64,000 nucleotides of DNA from Myxococcales bacterium (GTDB lineage Bacteria; Myxococcota_A; Polyangia; Haliangiales; Haliangiaceae), in assembly GCA_016706545.1 (NCBI GenBank), contig JADJJK010000005.1, positions 124,001 through 188,000 of the forward strand. Reading direction: 5' to 3'. Under the pieces are notes generated by a model that saw only the letters and a list, made by a program, of their open reading frames with translations, was not told where the DNA came from and did not search any database. The translations under genes and the position numbers were made by a program. Shown in pieces: positions 45,767 to 54,942 of this stretch; the stretch's first letter is position 1, and each line of letters opens with the position of its first letter.

Positions 45767-46416
45767 GGCTGCTCCTTGGCGGCGGTCGCCGGGGTGCTCG
45801 ACGGGGCGGGCGGCAGCGCGTCTTGCAGATAGCTGGCCTGCTGCGCGCGAGAGAGGTCGAGCGTGTCGTCGCGCAGGGCGAGCAGCGCGCGGCGGTACAG
45901 CTCGGCGTGCGGGGCCACGTCCTCGTCGCTGCCCAGGCGAAAGGAGCCATGCACCACCAGCGGGGCCAGAAAGCGCATGCCGCACAGGAACGCGGTCTGA
46001 TCCCAGGGCGCCAGCAGTTCGCGCATGGTGAAGCGGTTGCGGCCGTCGTGCTGGTACGCGGTGGCCGGGCCGCCGGTGGTGATGGCGTTGCACGTGAGCT
46101 TGCCGTGCAGGCGGGTGCCGCCCTTGCCGTAGGCCCAGCCGTGCTCGAGCACGAGGTCCTGCCACTCCTTGAGGATCGCCGGGGTCGAGTACCAGTAGAA
46201 CGGGTGCTGGAACACGATCACGTCGTGCTCGAGCAGCAGCGCCTGCTCGCGGCGGACATCTATATCGAAGGCGGGATAGCGTTCGTAGAGGTCGTGCAGG
46301 GTGACCCCGGGCAGGTCGCGCACCGCGGCGATGAGGCGTCGGTTGACGCGAGAGCGCTCGAGCACCGGGTGCGCGAGCTGGACCAAGACGCGGCGCGCAA
46401 AGGACATCCGCCGCAT
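45763..46416 (-). CDS. KefF-like NAD(P)H oxidoreductase (flavodoxin fold)
   Basis: The protein has 217 residues with ATG 46416 (MRRMSFARR); 46407 is also possible. Family features are VLVQLAHPVLERSRVNRRL at the FMN site, HDVIVFQHPFYWYSTPAILKEWQDLVLEHGWAYG, and ITTGGPATAYQ. KefF is the activating ancillary subunit of KefC; it binds FMN and reduces quinone electrophiles. Coupled translation with the antiporter gene supports this partnership. The divergent YfbK-like gene begins 76 bp away. Confidence 0.9.
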   Translation of the reverse strand: MRRMSFARRVLVQLAHPVLERSRVNRRLIAAVRDLPGVTLHDLYERYPAFDIDVRREQALLLEHDVIVFQHPFYWYSTPAILKEWQDLVLEHGWAYGKGGTRLHGKLTCNAITTGGPATAYQHDGRNRFTMRELLAPWDQTAFLCGMRFLAPLVVHGSFRLGSDEDVAPHAELYRRALLALRDDTLDLSRAQQASYLQDALPPAPSSTPATAAKEQP

Positions 46417-46491
46417 GCTACCCCGACGCGCAGCGGCTTCCGGCCCCGCGGCGTTAGATCGTCCGCCCAAGGCGAGCGTTTGTGTAGCCAC

Positions 46492-48489
46492 ATGCGTCGC
46501 CGCCATCCGGTCAAGGTTCTAGAACTCCTGGTGCTGCTGCTCTTGGTCCTGGGCATCCGCGCTGCACACGCCCAGGCGCTGGGGGCCATCGAGGGCACGG
46601 TGACAAGCGGCGGCGCGGCGCTCTCGGGCGTCACCGTCACCGCGTCGTGCGGTGCCTCCGTGCGGCGCACCACGCAGACCGACGGCGCGGGCGCCTTCCG
46701 CATCGAGGCGCTGCCGCTGGGCAAGTGCCGGGTCACCGCCGCGCTGCCAGGCTTCACCGGGGCCTCGGCGCAGGTGCAGGTCCTCGCGGGCGGCGCCGCC
46801 AAGCTCAAGCTCGCGCTGGCGGCGGTTAAGGTCGGCGAAGACAAGCCCGCGGTGGCGCCCGGCAAGAAGGGCGACGCCAAGGCGGAGGCCGGCGCGGTGG
46901 CGGTCCCCGCCGAGCGCGTGCGCGCGCTGCCGTCGACCAAGTCGAGAAAGCCGATGCCGACCTCGCAGGGCTACTATGCCGGCAAGCGCGGCTCGCTGGG
47001 GCTGCCGCAGCCCGCTGGCGGGCCGCTGGTGCAGGTGGAGCCGGGGGCTCACGACACCGAGGCCTACGCGCGCATCGACGACAACCCGTTCCGGCAGGTG
47101 TCGACCGCGCCGCTGTCGACCTTCGCCGCGGACGTGGACACCGCCTCGTACTCCAACCTGCGCCGCTTCCTGCGCCAGGGCCGCGTCCCGCCAAAGGACG
47201 CGCTGCGCGTCGAGGAGCTCATCAACTACTTCAGCTACGACTACTCGATGCCCAAGGCCGGCGAACCGTTCTCCGTCACCACCGAGGTGGGCCCAAGCCC
47301 GTGGGCGGCCAAGCATCAACTCGTGCGCGTTGGCCTGGCCGCGCCGGCCATCGACGACCGCCAGGTGCCGGCGCGCAACCTGGTGTTCCTGCTCGACGTG
47401 TCCGGCTCGATGCAGGACGGCGCCAAGCTGCCGCTGCTCAAGCAGGCGATGAACCTCCTGGTCGACAACCTGCGCCCGCAGGACAAGGTCTCCATCGCGG
47501 TGTACGCGGGGGCAAGCGGGCTGGCGCTGGCGCCCACCAGCGGCAAGGACAAGGACCAGATCCGGCAGGCCATCTTCGCGCTCGAGGCCGGCGGCTCCAC
47601 CAACGGCGCCTCTGGCATCCAGCTCGCCTACAACATCGCCAGCGCCCACTTCATCAAGGGCGGCATCAACCGCGTCATCCTGTGTACCGACGGCGACTTC
47701 AACGTCGGGGTGACCAGCGAGGGCGAGCTGACCCGCCTCATCGAGACCGAGCGCGAGCGCGGCGTGTTCCTGACCGTGCTGGGCTTTGGCATGGGCAACC
47801 TCAAGGACGCGACGATGGAGAAGCTGGCCAACCGCGGCAACGGCAACTACGCATACATCGACTCGCTGATGGAGGCGCGCAAGGTGCTGGTGAAGGAGGC
47901 GGGCGCGACGCTGGTGACGGTGGCCAAGGACGTCAAGCTACAGGTGGAGTTCAACCCGGCGCTGGTCGCTGGCTATCGCCTGGTGGGCTACGAGAACCGC
48001 GCGCTGCGCGACGAGGACTTCAATGACGATCAGAAGGACGCGGGCGACATCGGCGCCGGCCACACGGTGACCGCGCTGTACGAGATCGTGCCCGCTGGCG
48101 TGGAGGTGCCGGGCGCCAAGGGCGCCAAGGCAGCCACCGTGGATGAACTCAAGTATCAGGCCAAGGCCGCTCCCAGCGGCGCGGCGCAGAGCGGCGAGCT
48201 GATGACGGTCAAGGTCCGGTACAAGGCGCCCGACGGCAAGACCTCCAAGCTGATGTCCCAGCCGGTGGCGGCGCAGATCAACGCTGACAAGCGCGCGACC
48301 TCCGCGGACTTCCGCTGGGCCACCGCGATCGCCTCGATGGGGATGCTGCTGCGCGACTCCGAGCACCGCGGCAACCTGACCTGGAAGGACGTGCGCGCGA
48401 TGGCGGCGGGCGCCGTGGGCAAGGACGTCGAGGGCTACCGCCGGCAGGCGCTGGAGCTCATCGACCTGGCAGCGCGCCTCAAGCCGTAG
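46492..48489 (+). CDS. YfbK-like von Willebrand factor A protein
   Basis: The protein has 665 residues. A signal peptide (to AHAQ) precedes a carboxypeptidase-like sandwich (30-100), a low-complexity region, the YfbK N-terminal domain (STFAADVDTASYSNLRRFL with LRVEELINYF), and a VWA domain. Its MIDAS is VFLLDVSGSM plus Thr/Ser in GGSTNGASGI and CTDGDFNVG. A DUF3520-type C-terminus (TALYEIVP, KVRYKAPDGKTSKL, ADFRWATAIASMGMLLRDSEHRG) completes the family. VWA proteins of this group are exported, metal-dependent adhesion or scaffolding proteins. The start was chosen at ATG 46492, directly before a lysine-containing hydrophobic signal. Confidence 0.9.
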   Translation: MRRRHPVKVLELLVLLLLVLGIRAAHAQALGAIEGTVTSGGAALSGVTVTASCGASVRRTTQTDGAGAFRIEALPLGKCRVTAALPGFTGASAQVQVLAGGAAKLKLALAAVKVGEDKPAVAPGKKGDAKAEAGAVAVPAERVRALPSTKSRKPMPTSQGYYAGKRGSLGLPQPAGGPLVQVEPGAHDTEAYARIDDNPFRQVSTAPLSTFAADVDTASYSNLRRFLRQGRVPPKDALRVEELINYFSYDYSMPKAGEPFSVTTEVGPSPWAAKHQLVRVGLAAPAIDDRQVPARNLVFLLDVSGSMQDGAKLPLLKQAMNLLVDNLRPQDKVSIAVYAGASGLALAPTSGKDKDQIRQAIFALEAGGSTNGASGIQLAYNIASAHFIKGGINRVILCTDGDFNVGVTSEGELTRLIETERERGVFLTVLGFGMGNLKDATMEKLANRGNGNYAYIDSLMEARKVLVKEAGATLVTVAKDVKLQVEFNPALVAGYRLVGYENRALRDEDFNDDQKDAGDIGAGHTVTALYEIVPAGVEVPGAKGAKAATVDELKYQAKAAPSGAAQSGELMTVKVRYKAPDGKTSKLMSQPVAAQINADKRATSADFRWATAIASMGMLLRDSEHRGNLTWKDVRAMAAGAVGKDVEGYRRQALELIDLAARLKP

Positions 48490-48723
48490 CAGCGGCGGAC
48501 GAAGAGACTTCTGCTCCCTCTCATCGTCGATTCGCAAGCTGCACAAGCGGGATCCTGCACCAAGGTGACTCTCGTGACCTCCGATGACGCCAGTGTTGCT
48601 ACAAATCACAGAGAGTGAGCTTCCTCTAACCTCCATCGCACTGGCGCGTAGTGCATATCGCGTTCCTGGAAGGTTGAGGTCAGGCTCAGTTGTCCATTGC
48701 ACAACTAGCTAACCTCTAGCCTG

Positions 48724-48731
48724 CGACAAGT
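48724..48731. repeat. 8-bp target duplication of ISL3 element, left copy (right copy 50130-50137)
   Basis: CGACAAGT directly abuts both inverted repeats, exactly matching. Confidence 0.92.
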
Positions 48732-50129
48732 GGCTCTCATAGAGGTTTAGTGGGTGGATCCCGGCCGCCGAGTGACCGGCTCGAGGTCGATGCCTGAGCA
48801 GCAGAGCTTGAGCAGGGCGATGAGAGCAGAGGCGCTATGCAAACCGTAGGACCGCCGAGTGATAGTGCGAGCCTTGCCGTTGAGTGCCTCGGTGCGACCA
48901 TTCGAGCCGCGAGCTGATGTACGCGAGGATGCCCTCTTTGTGATCGCGGAGGGTGGCGGCGACACGGCGAAACGGCGCGAGCTGGGCTCGAAACGCCCAG
49001 CGGATCCACTCGTCGAGCTTGCGGCGTGCGACATGCACCTGCTTGCGGTCGAGGATTGCAGCGAGGGACTCCTTGAGCAAGTAGGCTCGGAAGAGACGGC
49101 GGTTGATGCGGGGCAACGCTGCCAGCTTGCAGATCTCGAGGTCTTTGAGATTCCAGGCGCGGCGAAGCAGCGGCCAGCGAGTGCCCTTGAGCGCCTTGCG
49201 AGTTGCTGGCGTCGGATCCTCGCGCACCTCGGCACGGCGCACCTGGTCGAGCGCGTCGTGGACCAGGCGCTGCACGTGGAAGCGATCGAAGATGAGCTGG
49301 GCATTGGGCGCGGCTGCGGTCACCGCCTTGATGTACGCCGCGGACATGTCGATGGTCACTGCCTCGAGCTTCGCCACCCGCTCCGGGCCGAGTTCGTCGA
49401 AGAACGCCACGAGCGTGGCCGCGTTCTTGCCCTTCTTGGCCCAGACGATCCGCTGAGCCTTGTGGTCGACGACGACCGTCACGTACTCGTGATGGCGGCG
49501 ATAGGAGAGTTCGTCCACCCCGATGTGGGTGAACCCGTCGAGCAGGTCGCCGCGCTGATGGCGCTGCACGACCCGCTGGATGATTTCGCCGACGGTCGTC
49601 CACGCGATCCGCATCAACTTGCGGACGGTGGTCTTGTCGCTGCGCTGGGCAAGGTAGCCGACCTGGTCCTCGAAGGGGCGCGTGAACCAGGATCCAACAT
49701 CCGCCCACGGCACGTGCTCGACCACGACGCCGCAGCATGGGCAGTCGACCCGGCGGGTGTCATAGCGGAGGTGCCACTTCATCCCGGCGAGGTCGAGGTG
49801 TCGCCAACGACGCCCCCGCAGCCTGTCATACCCCGGGCAGTTGGTGCCGCACCCCGAGCAGCGTGGAGTCCTCCAGGTAGGCGAAACGTCGACCACCAAG
49901 CCGTCGTCCGTGAAGGCGCAACTGCGGACGCGGGTGTACTTCAATCCAAGCAGTTCCGAGAGTAGAGTCGTGATGCGCACAGCGGGCCTTCGGTGGAGTG
50001 AACGGTGTAGGAACCACCACCCTACCGCTGCCGCTGTGCGCACCTACATCACCGCCCACTCTCTTGGGAATCCAGGCCTGGATCCCACGTCGATGCTCTC
50101 CCGGGACCCACTAAACGTGGAAGAGAGCC
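48732..50129 (-). mobile_element. ISL3-family insertion sequence (1398 bp) with 8-bp duplication
   Basis: The 24-bp imperfect inverted repeats are 48732-48755 (GGCTCTCATAGAGGTTTAGT then GGGT) and the complement of 50106-50129 (GGCTCTCTTCCACGTTTAGT then GGGT). The flanks 48724-48731 and 50130-50137 are both CGACAAGT. Size, ends and one transposase gene fit ISL3. The host site was intergenic, between the YfbK gene and the beta-barrel gene at 50229, so no gene was broken. Confidence 0.93.
48747..49980 (-). pseudogene. ISL3-family transposase, frameshifted before the catalytic Glu
   Basis: From GTG 49980 the first ~365 residues are an ISL3 transposase: zinc finger CSGCGTNCPGYDRLRGRRWRHLD then CPCCGV, HTH region, VTIDMSAAYIKAV (first Asp) and LIFDRFHVQRLV (second Asp). 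Near 48914 the frame changes; the family C-terminus NGRTEALNGKARTITRRSYGLHSA, which holds the catalytic Glu, is in the frame 48747-49304 minus. The unshifted frame continues to 48835 without that residue. One base indel therefore separates the DDE residues. This is inactive if real, an active IS if a base-calling error. Confidence 0.85.
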
Positions 50130-50228
50130 CGACAAGTTGGCCCAAGGAGGGAGCGTTGCACGTTCCGCTTCCGGGCTCCGATTGGTTTTCGCGAGACGAG
50201 AACAAATGTCTTGCGGCGTCATCATTAA

Positions 50229-51206
50229 ATGCGGTACATCCGTCGTATGGGGCAGGTTCTTTGGCGTGCTATTCTCGTCGCGCTGCTGGTGGGGTATCCA
50301 GCGCTGGTGCGCGCAGAGCCGGCGTACCAGGCTTCAAAGGAGCCGGCGCCTCGGCCAGCGCCGGATCAGGCGCGCGGGCCCTCGTTGTCGCTGGCGTATG
50401 ACTTTGCGCGGTCAGTGCAAGTCGCGTTCAGCAGCTTGTCCCTGCCGGCAGAGCCAGGAGATAGCCTCGATGGTAAGGCGCTTGGGTTCGAACTAGCGGT
50501 ACAAGCGGCGCTTGGCAAGCCGCGTTGGTTGCTCACTGCCATGCTGCCACTGGCGTTCGCGGAGCGCGCGAATGGCTCTATGGACAGCCCATCGACGTCC
50601 AGCGATAGCTACGTTGGCAATCTCACCTTGTGGATGACCAAAGTCGATGAGCCGCGGCTCGCTGCACGCTCCTTTCTGGGCGTCCTGTTTCCGGTGTGGT
50701 CCGTGGGGGTCGTGATTCCGACGGGGTCACGGCCTTCCAGCAGAGAGTTCGACATCGCCCGTCCGCTGGACGATGGTCTGGTGCATTACCGCAGAGACAC
50801 CATGGCGCTGCTCGCTGGCGTGCGCGCGCGCGCGGACTTCTTCGTCCTGTACAGCATCACGTTGGATGTCGGGGTGGAGGGACAGCTCCTGGACACCGGC
50901 GCTGTGCTGATGCACTCCACCGCCTTTATTGCCTTTGAACCTTTTTCATTCCTGCGTCGCTTCAATACCAGCGTTGATTTATCGGAGAGGATCAGGTTCT
51001 CGGGTGAATGGAGCTATCTGCGAGAGACAGGAGATCAGGGTCTTCTTCCCGAGGTAAACGGAGAGCGAAGTACAGCCGGGGTCCGTCATACCTTTCGTGC
51101 GGGCTTCGACTTGGCCTTGTCCGGTGGTCTGGGGCTCATGGTGCGTCGAGAGTTGCGTACTCATCGCGAGGATGGGTGGAATGTGAGTATTCGCCATGCG
51201 TGGTAA
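50229..51206 (+). CDS. Outer-membrane beta-barrel protein, unknown function
   Basis: The protein has 325 residues (or 319 from ATG 50247, MGQVLWRAILVALLVG). A signal peptide ends near ALVRAEP. The rest has amphipathic strands with aromatic ends (LSLAYDFARSVQVAFSSL, PRWLLTAMLPLAFAERA, VGNLTLWMTKV) and finishes with W, typical of outer-membrane barrels of about 12 strands. It starts 92 bp right of the ISL3 duplication; the IS may have separated it from upstream control. The metallophosphoesterase lipoprotein gene begins 11 bp before its stop, so they form an operon. Confidence 0.68.
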   Translation: MRYIRRMGQVLWRAILVALLVGYPALVRAEPAYQASKEPAPRPAPDQARGPSLSLAYDFARSVQVAFSSLSLPAEPGDSLDGKALGFELAVQAALGKPRWLLTAMLPLAFAERANGSMDSPSTSSDSYVGNLTLWMTKVDEPRLAARSFLGVLFPVWSVGVVIPTGSRPSSREFDIARPLDDGLVHYRRDTMALLAGVRARADFFVLYSITLDVGVEGQLLDTGAVLMHSTAFIAFEPFSFLRRFNTSVDLSERIRFSGEWSYLRETGDQGLLPEVNGERSTAGVRHTFRAGFDLALSGGLGLMVRRELRTHREDGWNVSIRHAW

Positions 51207-52964
51207 GTGGGCTTCCCCGTGGGTCATCGTTTCTGGACTCCTTTTTCTCCTGACAGCGTGCCAGCGACCAGTGGTGCCATTTCGGGTGGTGCTGCGCGCC
51301 CCGCCCATGGTTCCAGGCGCCTTCGACAACGAGATCGCTGACAGCCCAGTGGTGCTTCCTCGGTCTCCGTTGCTGAATCGTTACGATGTTGTGAAGAGCC
51401 CGGACAAGGAATGCCTTGTGCAATTTTTTGACTACTTTGACAAAGGGATCGCGGCACCGTGGATTTCAACAAAAGACGCAGAAAAGAAGTCGGCTAAACT
51501 CATCGCAGAGTGCGCGAATGAGGAGCTGTGGAGCCTGGAATCTGATTCTAGTATCTCGAGAGACCTGCTGTCATTTGTGCATATCACAGATGTTCAGCTA
51601 AGAAGGGCAACTGCAAAGCTTGGTGACGAGAAACAGAGTCGAGGGTTGGATGCGATCGTTGGATCGTTTGAGCGCGATTTCGAGCAGGAACTCTATCTGG
51701 ACACGGTGCTGGAGGCTTTGGTGGAAACCATCAACAGGACCATCAAGCCAAACGAAGCCATCGATTCAGTAAATAAATGGCCTCCGAAGACAAGCTTCGT
51801 GATGCATGGTGGGGACGCAATCGATGCGGGGCTGAAATCGAGTTGCAGTCGTTTGTTCGAATTCTCGATCGCCTGACGGTTCCCTGGATGGATATGATCG
51901 GAAATCATGATGTCCTTGCTTTCGGGAACCTGCTGCCCGGCGTCGAGATGTCTTCCAAGGCGCTCTTGATGGGCCCCGATTTTCATGTTCTCGAAAAATG
52001 GTACGGGGAAATTACTGCGTGGATTGTGGATGCCACGATAAAAGCGGATCTAAAGCTGGATGTGAGTCAGTGTGCTGGTTGCGACGATGATCTTGTGGCT
52101 GATGATATCAAGAATGGAAACTTCGAAAGAGGTTTCGTGGAACAGCACTGCGGACCACAGAGCGGGCTCTTGGAACCTGATGCTGATTCGTGCCGCGGGT
52201 TCGAACTTGGCCCGAGTAATAGGGGATATTATAGTTTCGAGGAGCTCGTGCCGAGCGACGGAGACGATCAGCTCGGGTTCAGTAAGATTCTTGTTGTTGT
52301 GCTGAACACGACCGATTTTGGAGATTACGATCGCGATCCAAGGATGCGGGGGGGGGAGGGAGGGTTCATCGGCCTGAAGCAGATATCATGGCTGGATGAG
52401 AAAATTGGATATAGTGACAACCGCAATAATGCAGTGAACGATAAGATCGTATTGGTGTTCGGTCATCATCCTTTGGCGACCATCCGTAGCGATGGCCATG
52501 GTGACGAGTTGGAGAAGCGGCTGCACTTTCTTGCCAAACAAGATCGGCTCATTGGCTACTTCACAGGGCATAAGCACCGGCACAGGATCACCTTGCATTG
52601 CGAGAAGGAGAAGCAGACCAAGTGTGAGAGACGGACCGAGGATGGTGCGAAGTGCATTCCAAAGAGTCGCTTCTGGGAGGTGGAGACTTCCTCAGTCATC
52701 GGGTTCCCTCAGGAGGCGAGGTGGGTGACGTTGCGGTCGTTGGGCCCTGGTTTGGGGTTCATCGAGCTGGTTCCTTTCGGCCACAATGTGCCCATGGACG
52801 AGAGCACGCCAGTTCGCAGAGCGCTGCTGCGAGGGGCCCAAGGAGCCGAACGTGATGCCTGTCGGAAGAAGGGGTGCGTCAGGCCGCAGCGCACCGATGG
52901 CGAACACGCGGCCGCTCGGCTGTTCATTCGCCTTCCCAAGAAGGCCAATGTAGAACAACGTTAG
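51196..52964 (+). CDS. Metallophosphoesterase-type lipoprotein (one frameshift)
   Basis: This is about 590 residues once one frame change near 51832 is allowed. Lipobox LLTAC (C22). Calcineurin-type motifs appear in order: HITDVQL (motif I, with Gln where DxH has His), MHGGDAIDAG (GDxxD), GNHD, FGHHPL and GHKHRH, the last four after the frameshift. The break lies in GATGCGGGGCTGAA; one more G joins DAIDAG to AEIELQSF. There is a Cys-containing insertion (CAGCDDD) between motifs. The gene is less GC-rich than its neighbours, especially 51400-52500, suggesting transfer. It is probably an exported phosphoesterase; the motif I substitution leaves its metal site uncertain. Confidence 0.78.
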
Positions 52965-52973
52965 GAGAAGCCA

Positions 52974-53279
52974 ATGTCGACCCTCAAGTTCGGGATCAAG
53001 CTGAATGCGTCCCCCAGCCACGATCAGCGACTAACCGTGGATATCGATGGCAGGGCGACGAGGCTGAGCCCCGCTATCGTGGCAGCAATGGTGGCCGGAG
53101 CCCAGGGAGAGCTTTCCTACGATGCGGAGGGCGATATGCTTCTGGCATCGTACTCGTTAAGGACAGCACGGGATGAAGATGTCCTTCGGTTTCTAGGCGA
53201 GAGAGGTGGCGGCAGCCCCGCGACGGTGAGTGAGGCGCGGAGGTTGCTTGCAGAAGCCGCCGCGGGCAACACGTTTTGA
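52974..53279 (+). CDS. Small unknown protein
   Basis: The protein has 101 residues, 9 bp after the phosphoesterase stop with AGGAG before the ATG. There is no signal peptide. It is a beta-rich first half (LKFGIKLNASPSHDQRLTVDI) and a helical end (SPATVSEARRLLAEAAAG). I do not recognise the family. Position and spacing make it the third gene of the operon beginning at 50229. Confidence 0.6.
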   Translation: MSTLKFGIKLNASPSHDQRLTVDIDGRATRLSPAIVAAMVAGAQGELSYDAEGDMLLASYSLRTARDEDVLRFLGERGGGSPATVSEARRLLAEAAAGNTF

Positions 53280-53492
53280 CCACGAGGGACTGGCCCGAGA
53301 CGCGCGCGACCTCTGGGTGAGTCGCCTGCGGCTCTGAAACGGCTCGTCGTGACACGGCTCGTGAGCACCTCGCCGCTGCGGGGGGCGGGGCATGAGCCTC
53401 AGCATTGCGCGTGGCGTTCTGCCTTTGAGGCCTCGTCCCCGCGCTGCGCTCGGCGCGTGGGCCCGCGCTCACGCCGTGATCGCCTGGCCGCG

Positions 53493-53966
53493 CTACTTCT
53501 TCGCCATGCGGTGCTGCAGCAGCATGCCGCCGAGCATGGCGACGATGAACAGGATCGCGCTGCTGTGGCCGGCGGCGGCGGAGACGAGTCCGGGGCCCGG
53601 ACAGTAGCCGCCAAGGCCCCAGCCGGCGCCGAAGATGGCGGCGCCGCCGATGAGGCCAAGGTCGAGATCCTTGCGCGACGGGATGTGGAACACCTTGTCG
53701 AACCAGGGGGCCTTGCGCTGGCGGAGCACGACGCGGAATACCAGGGCATAGACGGCGATGGCGCCGGCGATGACGAAGGCGAGGCTTGGATCCCAGGCGC
53801 CGCCGGCGAAGTTGAGGAAGCCCACCACCTTGCTGGGCTGGGTCATACCCGAGATGGCGAGGCCGGCACCAAAGAGGCCACCGGCGACGAGGGCCGAGGC
53901 GGCGGAGGCGACGCGGCAGCTCACGCCGCAGTTGGTTCCAACGGTGACAGCCATGGGGGCGCTCAC
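53493..53966 (-). CDS. YeeE/YedE-family transporter, second half (PmpB/DUF6691-like)
   Basis: The protein has 157 residues from a GTG overlapping the stop of the upstream half (GTGA); an internal ATG at 53954 is the alternative. It has four or five membrane segments, with FGAGLAISGMTQPSKVVGFLNF and GLGGYCPGPGLVSAA. The conserved Cys in GGYCPGP is the sulfur-site residue of YeeE/YedE proteins, which move thiosulfate or related sulfur species. The two-gene split form, PmpA/PmpB, usually sits with sulfide-oxidation genes, as here. Confidence 0.88.
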   Translation of the reverse strand: MSAPMAVTVGTNCGVSCRVASAASALVAGGLFGAGLAISGMTQPSKVVGFLNFAGGAWDPSLAFVIAGAIAVYALVFRVVLRQRKAPWFDKVFHIPSRKDLDLGLIGGAAIFGAGWGLGGYCPGPGLVSAAAGHSSAILFIVAMLGGMLLQHRMAKK

Positions 53967-54376
53967 GACACCACCCCCGCGACGTAGGCGCTGATCGCGC
54001 CGGTCAGCATGAAGGTGACCACGGCCACCAGGGACCGCGGCGACAGGCGCGAGAGGCCGCACACGCCGTGGCCGCTGGTGCAGCCGCTGCCCCAGCGGGT
54101 GCCGTAGCCGACCAGCAGGCCGGCCACCACCACCAGGACCGGCGAGCGCACGGAGGCGCCCACCGCGCTGGGCGCGGCGATGGCGAGCACCACACCGGCG
54201 GCGACCAGGCCGACGATGAAGGCGATGCGCCAGTCCAGGTCGCGCGCCACCGGCGGCAAGAGCGAGCCGATGATGCCGCTTATCCCTGCGACTCGCCCGT
54301 GGGTAAGGAACAAGAGGGAGGAGGCCGCGCCGATGAGGCCTCCTCCGGCCAATGCAGTCCACCAGGTCGATGTCAT
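53963..54376 (-). CDS. YeeE/YedE-family transporter, first half (PmpA-like)
   Basis: The protein has 137 residues from ATG 54376 (MTSTWWTALAGGGLIGAASS). It has four membrane segments and the family motif RWGSGCTSGHGVCGLSRLS with two cysteines. With the following gene it forms a bipartite sulfur transporter. A sigma-54-like promoter on the minus strand (54405-54390) places the transcription start only a few bases before the ATG, so the mRNA may be almost leaderless. Confidence 0.88.
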   Translation of the reverse strand: MTSTWWTALAGGGLIGAASSLLFLTHGRVAGISGIIGSLLPPVARDLDWRIAFIVGLVAAGVVLAIAAPSAVGASVRSPVLVVVAGLLVGYGTRWGSGCTSGHGVCGLSRLSPRSLVAVVTFMLTGAISAYVAGVVS

Positions 54377-54389
54377 GGCTGACGGCCAT

Positions 54390-54405
54390 TGCACGGTGAA
54401 TGCCA
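54390..54405 (-). promoter_or_regulatory. Sigma-54 promoter of the YeeE-type pair
   Basis: Read on the minus strand this is TGGCATTCACCGTGCA: GG and GC 10 bp apart, TGGCA and TGCA conserved. The ATG at 54376 lies 15 nt after the GC. Confidence 0.7.
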
Positions 54406-54530
54406 GCGCTCGATCACCGCCCGATCGGCGCTAGATCGCGAGGATCCGCGCAGCTATGGCTCCTTGTGCCGCCGCGTGCAGCGTCGTTTCTGCCAGCGCT
54501 CAACGGATGAAACAGGGGGCGGTGCGCCGA

Positions 54531-54550
54531 CGTTTCGCGGCGTTTCACTG
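54531..54550. promoter_or_regulatory. Putative enhancer (UAS) shared by two divergent sigma-54 promoters
   Basis: ACGTTTCGCG and GCGTTTCACT lie back to back, a direct repeat of CGTTTC with a 10-bp period. The same arrangement occurs at 59187-59206 and a related site at 55732-55746. It sits about 125 bp upstream of the YeeE promoter and 365 bp upstream of the TauE promoter. A half-site in reverse (GATGAAAC, 54508-54515) is nearby. Confidence 0.5.
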
Positions 54551-54914
54551 GCGGGGCGGGCCGGGGCCGCGCGAGGCGGCAGCGGGCGTGGTTCCCCACG
54601 CCGTAGGCGTGGCTTGGCGCGCGCTCCCGCAGGATGAAAAACGCAGGCGCGGCCCCTCAGCGGCCCCTCAAGAGGTGGCGTGGGCTTGCCAGGCGCTGGG
54701 GCGGATCGGGGCGGATCAAACTGGAACCTCGAGCCATTCGACGCGCAGGGGGCTGTTTCCTCACGGATGCCGCCAGCTCCTTCGCGGGCCGCGTCCTCAT
54801 GATGCGAGCGCGACGATCTGGCCGCCGCGCGCTGCGGAGCTCTCCTCTTCATCATGATCTCCTGGGATCGCCTGGGATCACCTGAACTCGCCAGTCTCGC
54901 GCTCGGCCAGCGCA

Positions 54915-54930
54915 TGGCACGCCGCTTGAA
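54915..54930 (+). promoter_or_regulatory. Sigma-54-like promoter of the TauE/SafE gene
   Basis: TGGCACGCCGCTTGAA matches the consensus at every position except the C of TTGC. The ATG at 54943 is 14 nt downstream of the -12 element. Confidence 0.55.
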
Positions 54931-54942
54931 GTACCTCCGCTC

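Noticed and set aside
54456..54885. Open frames in the region between the YeeE pair and TauE
   Set aside because: No family resemblance, Arg/Ala-rich composition, and the segment contains the putative shared enhancer; treated as regulatory DNA.
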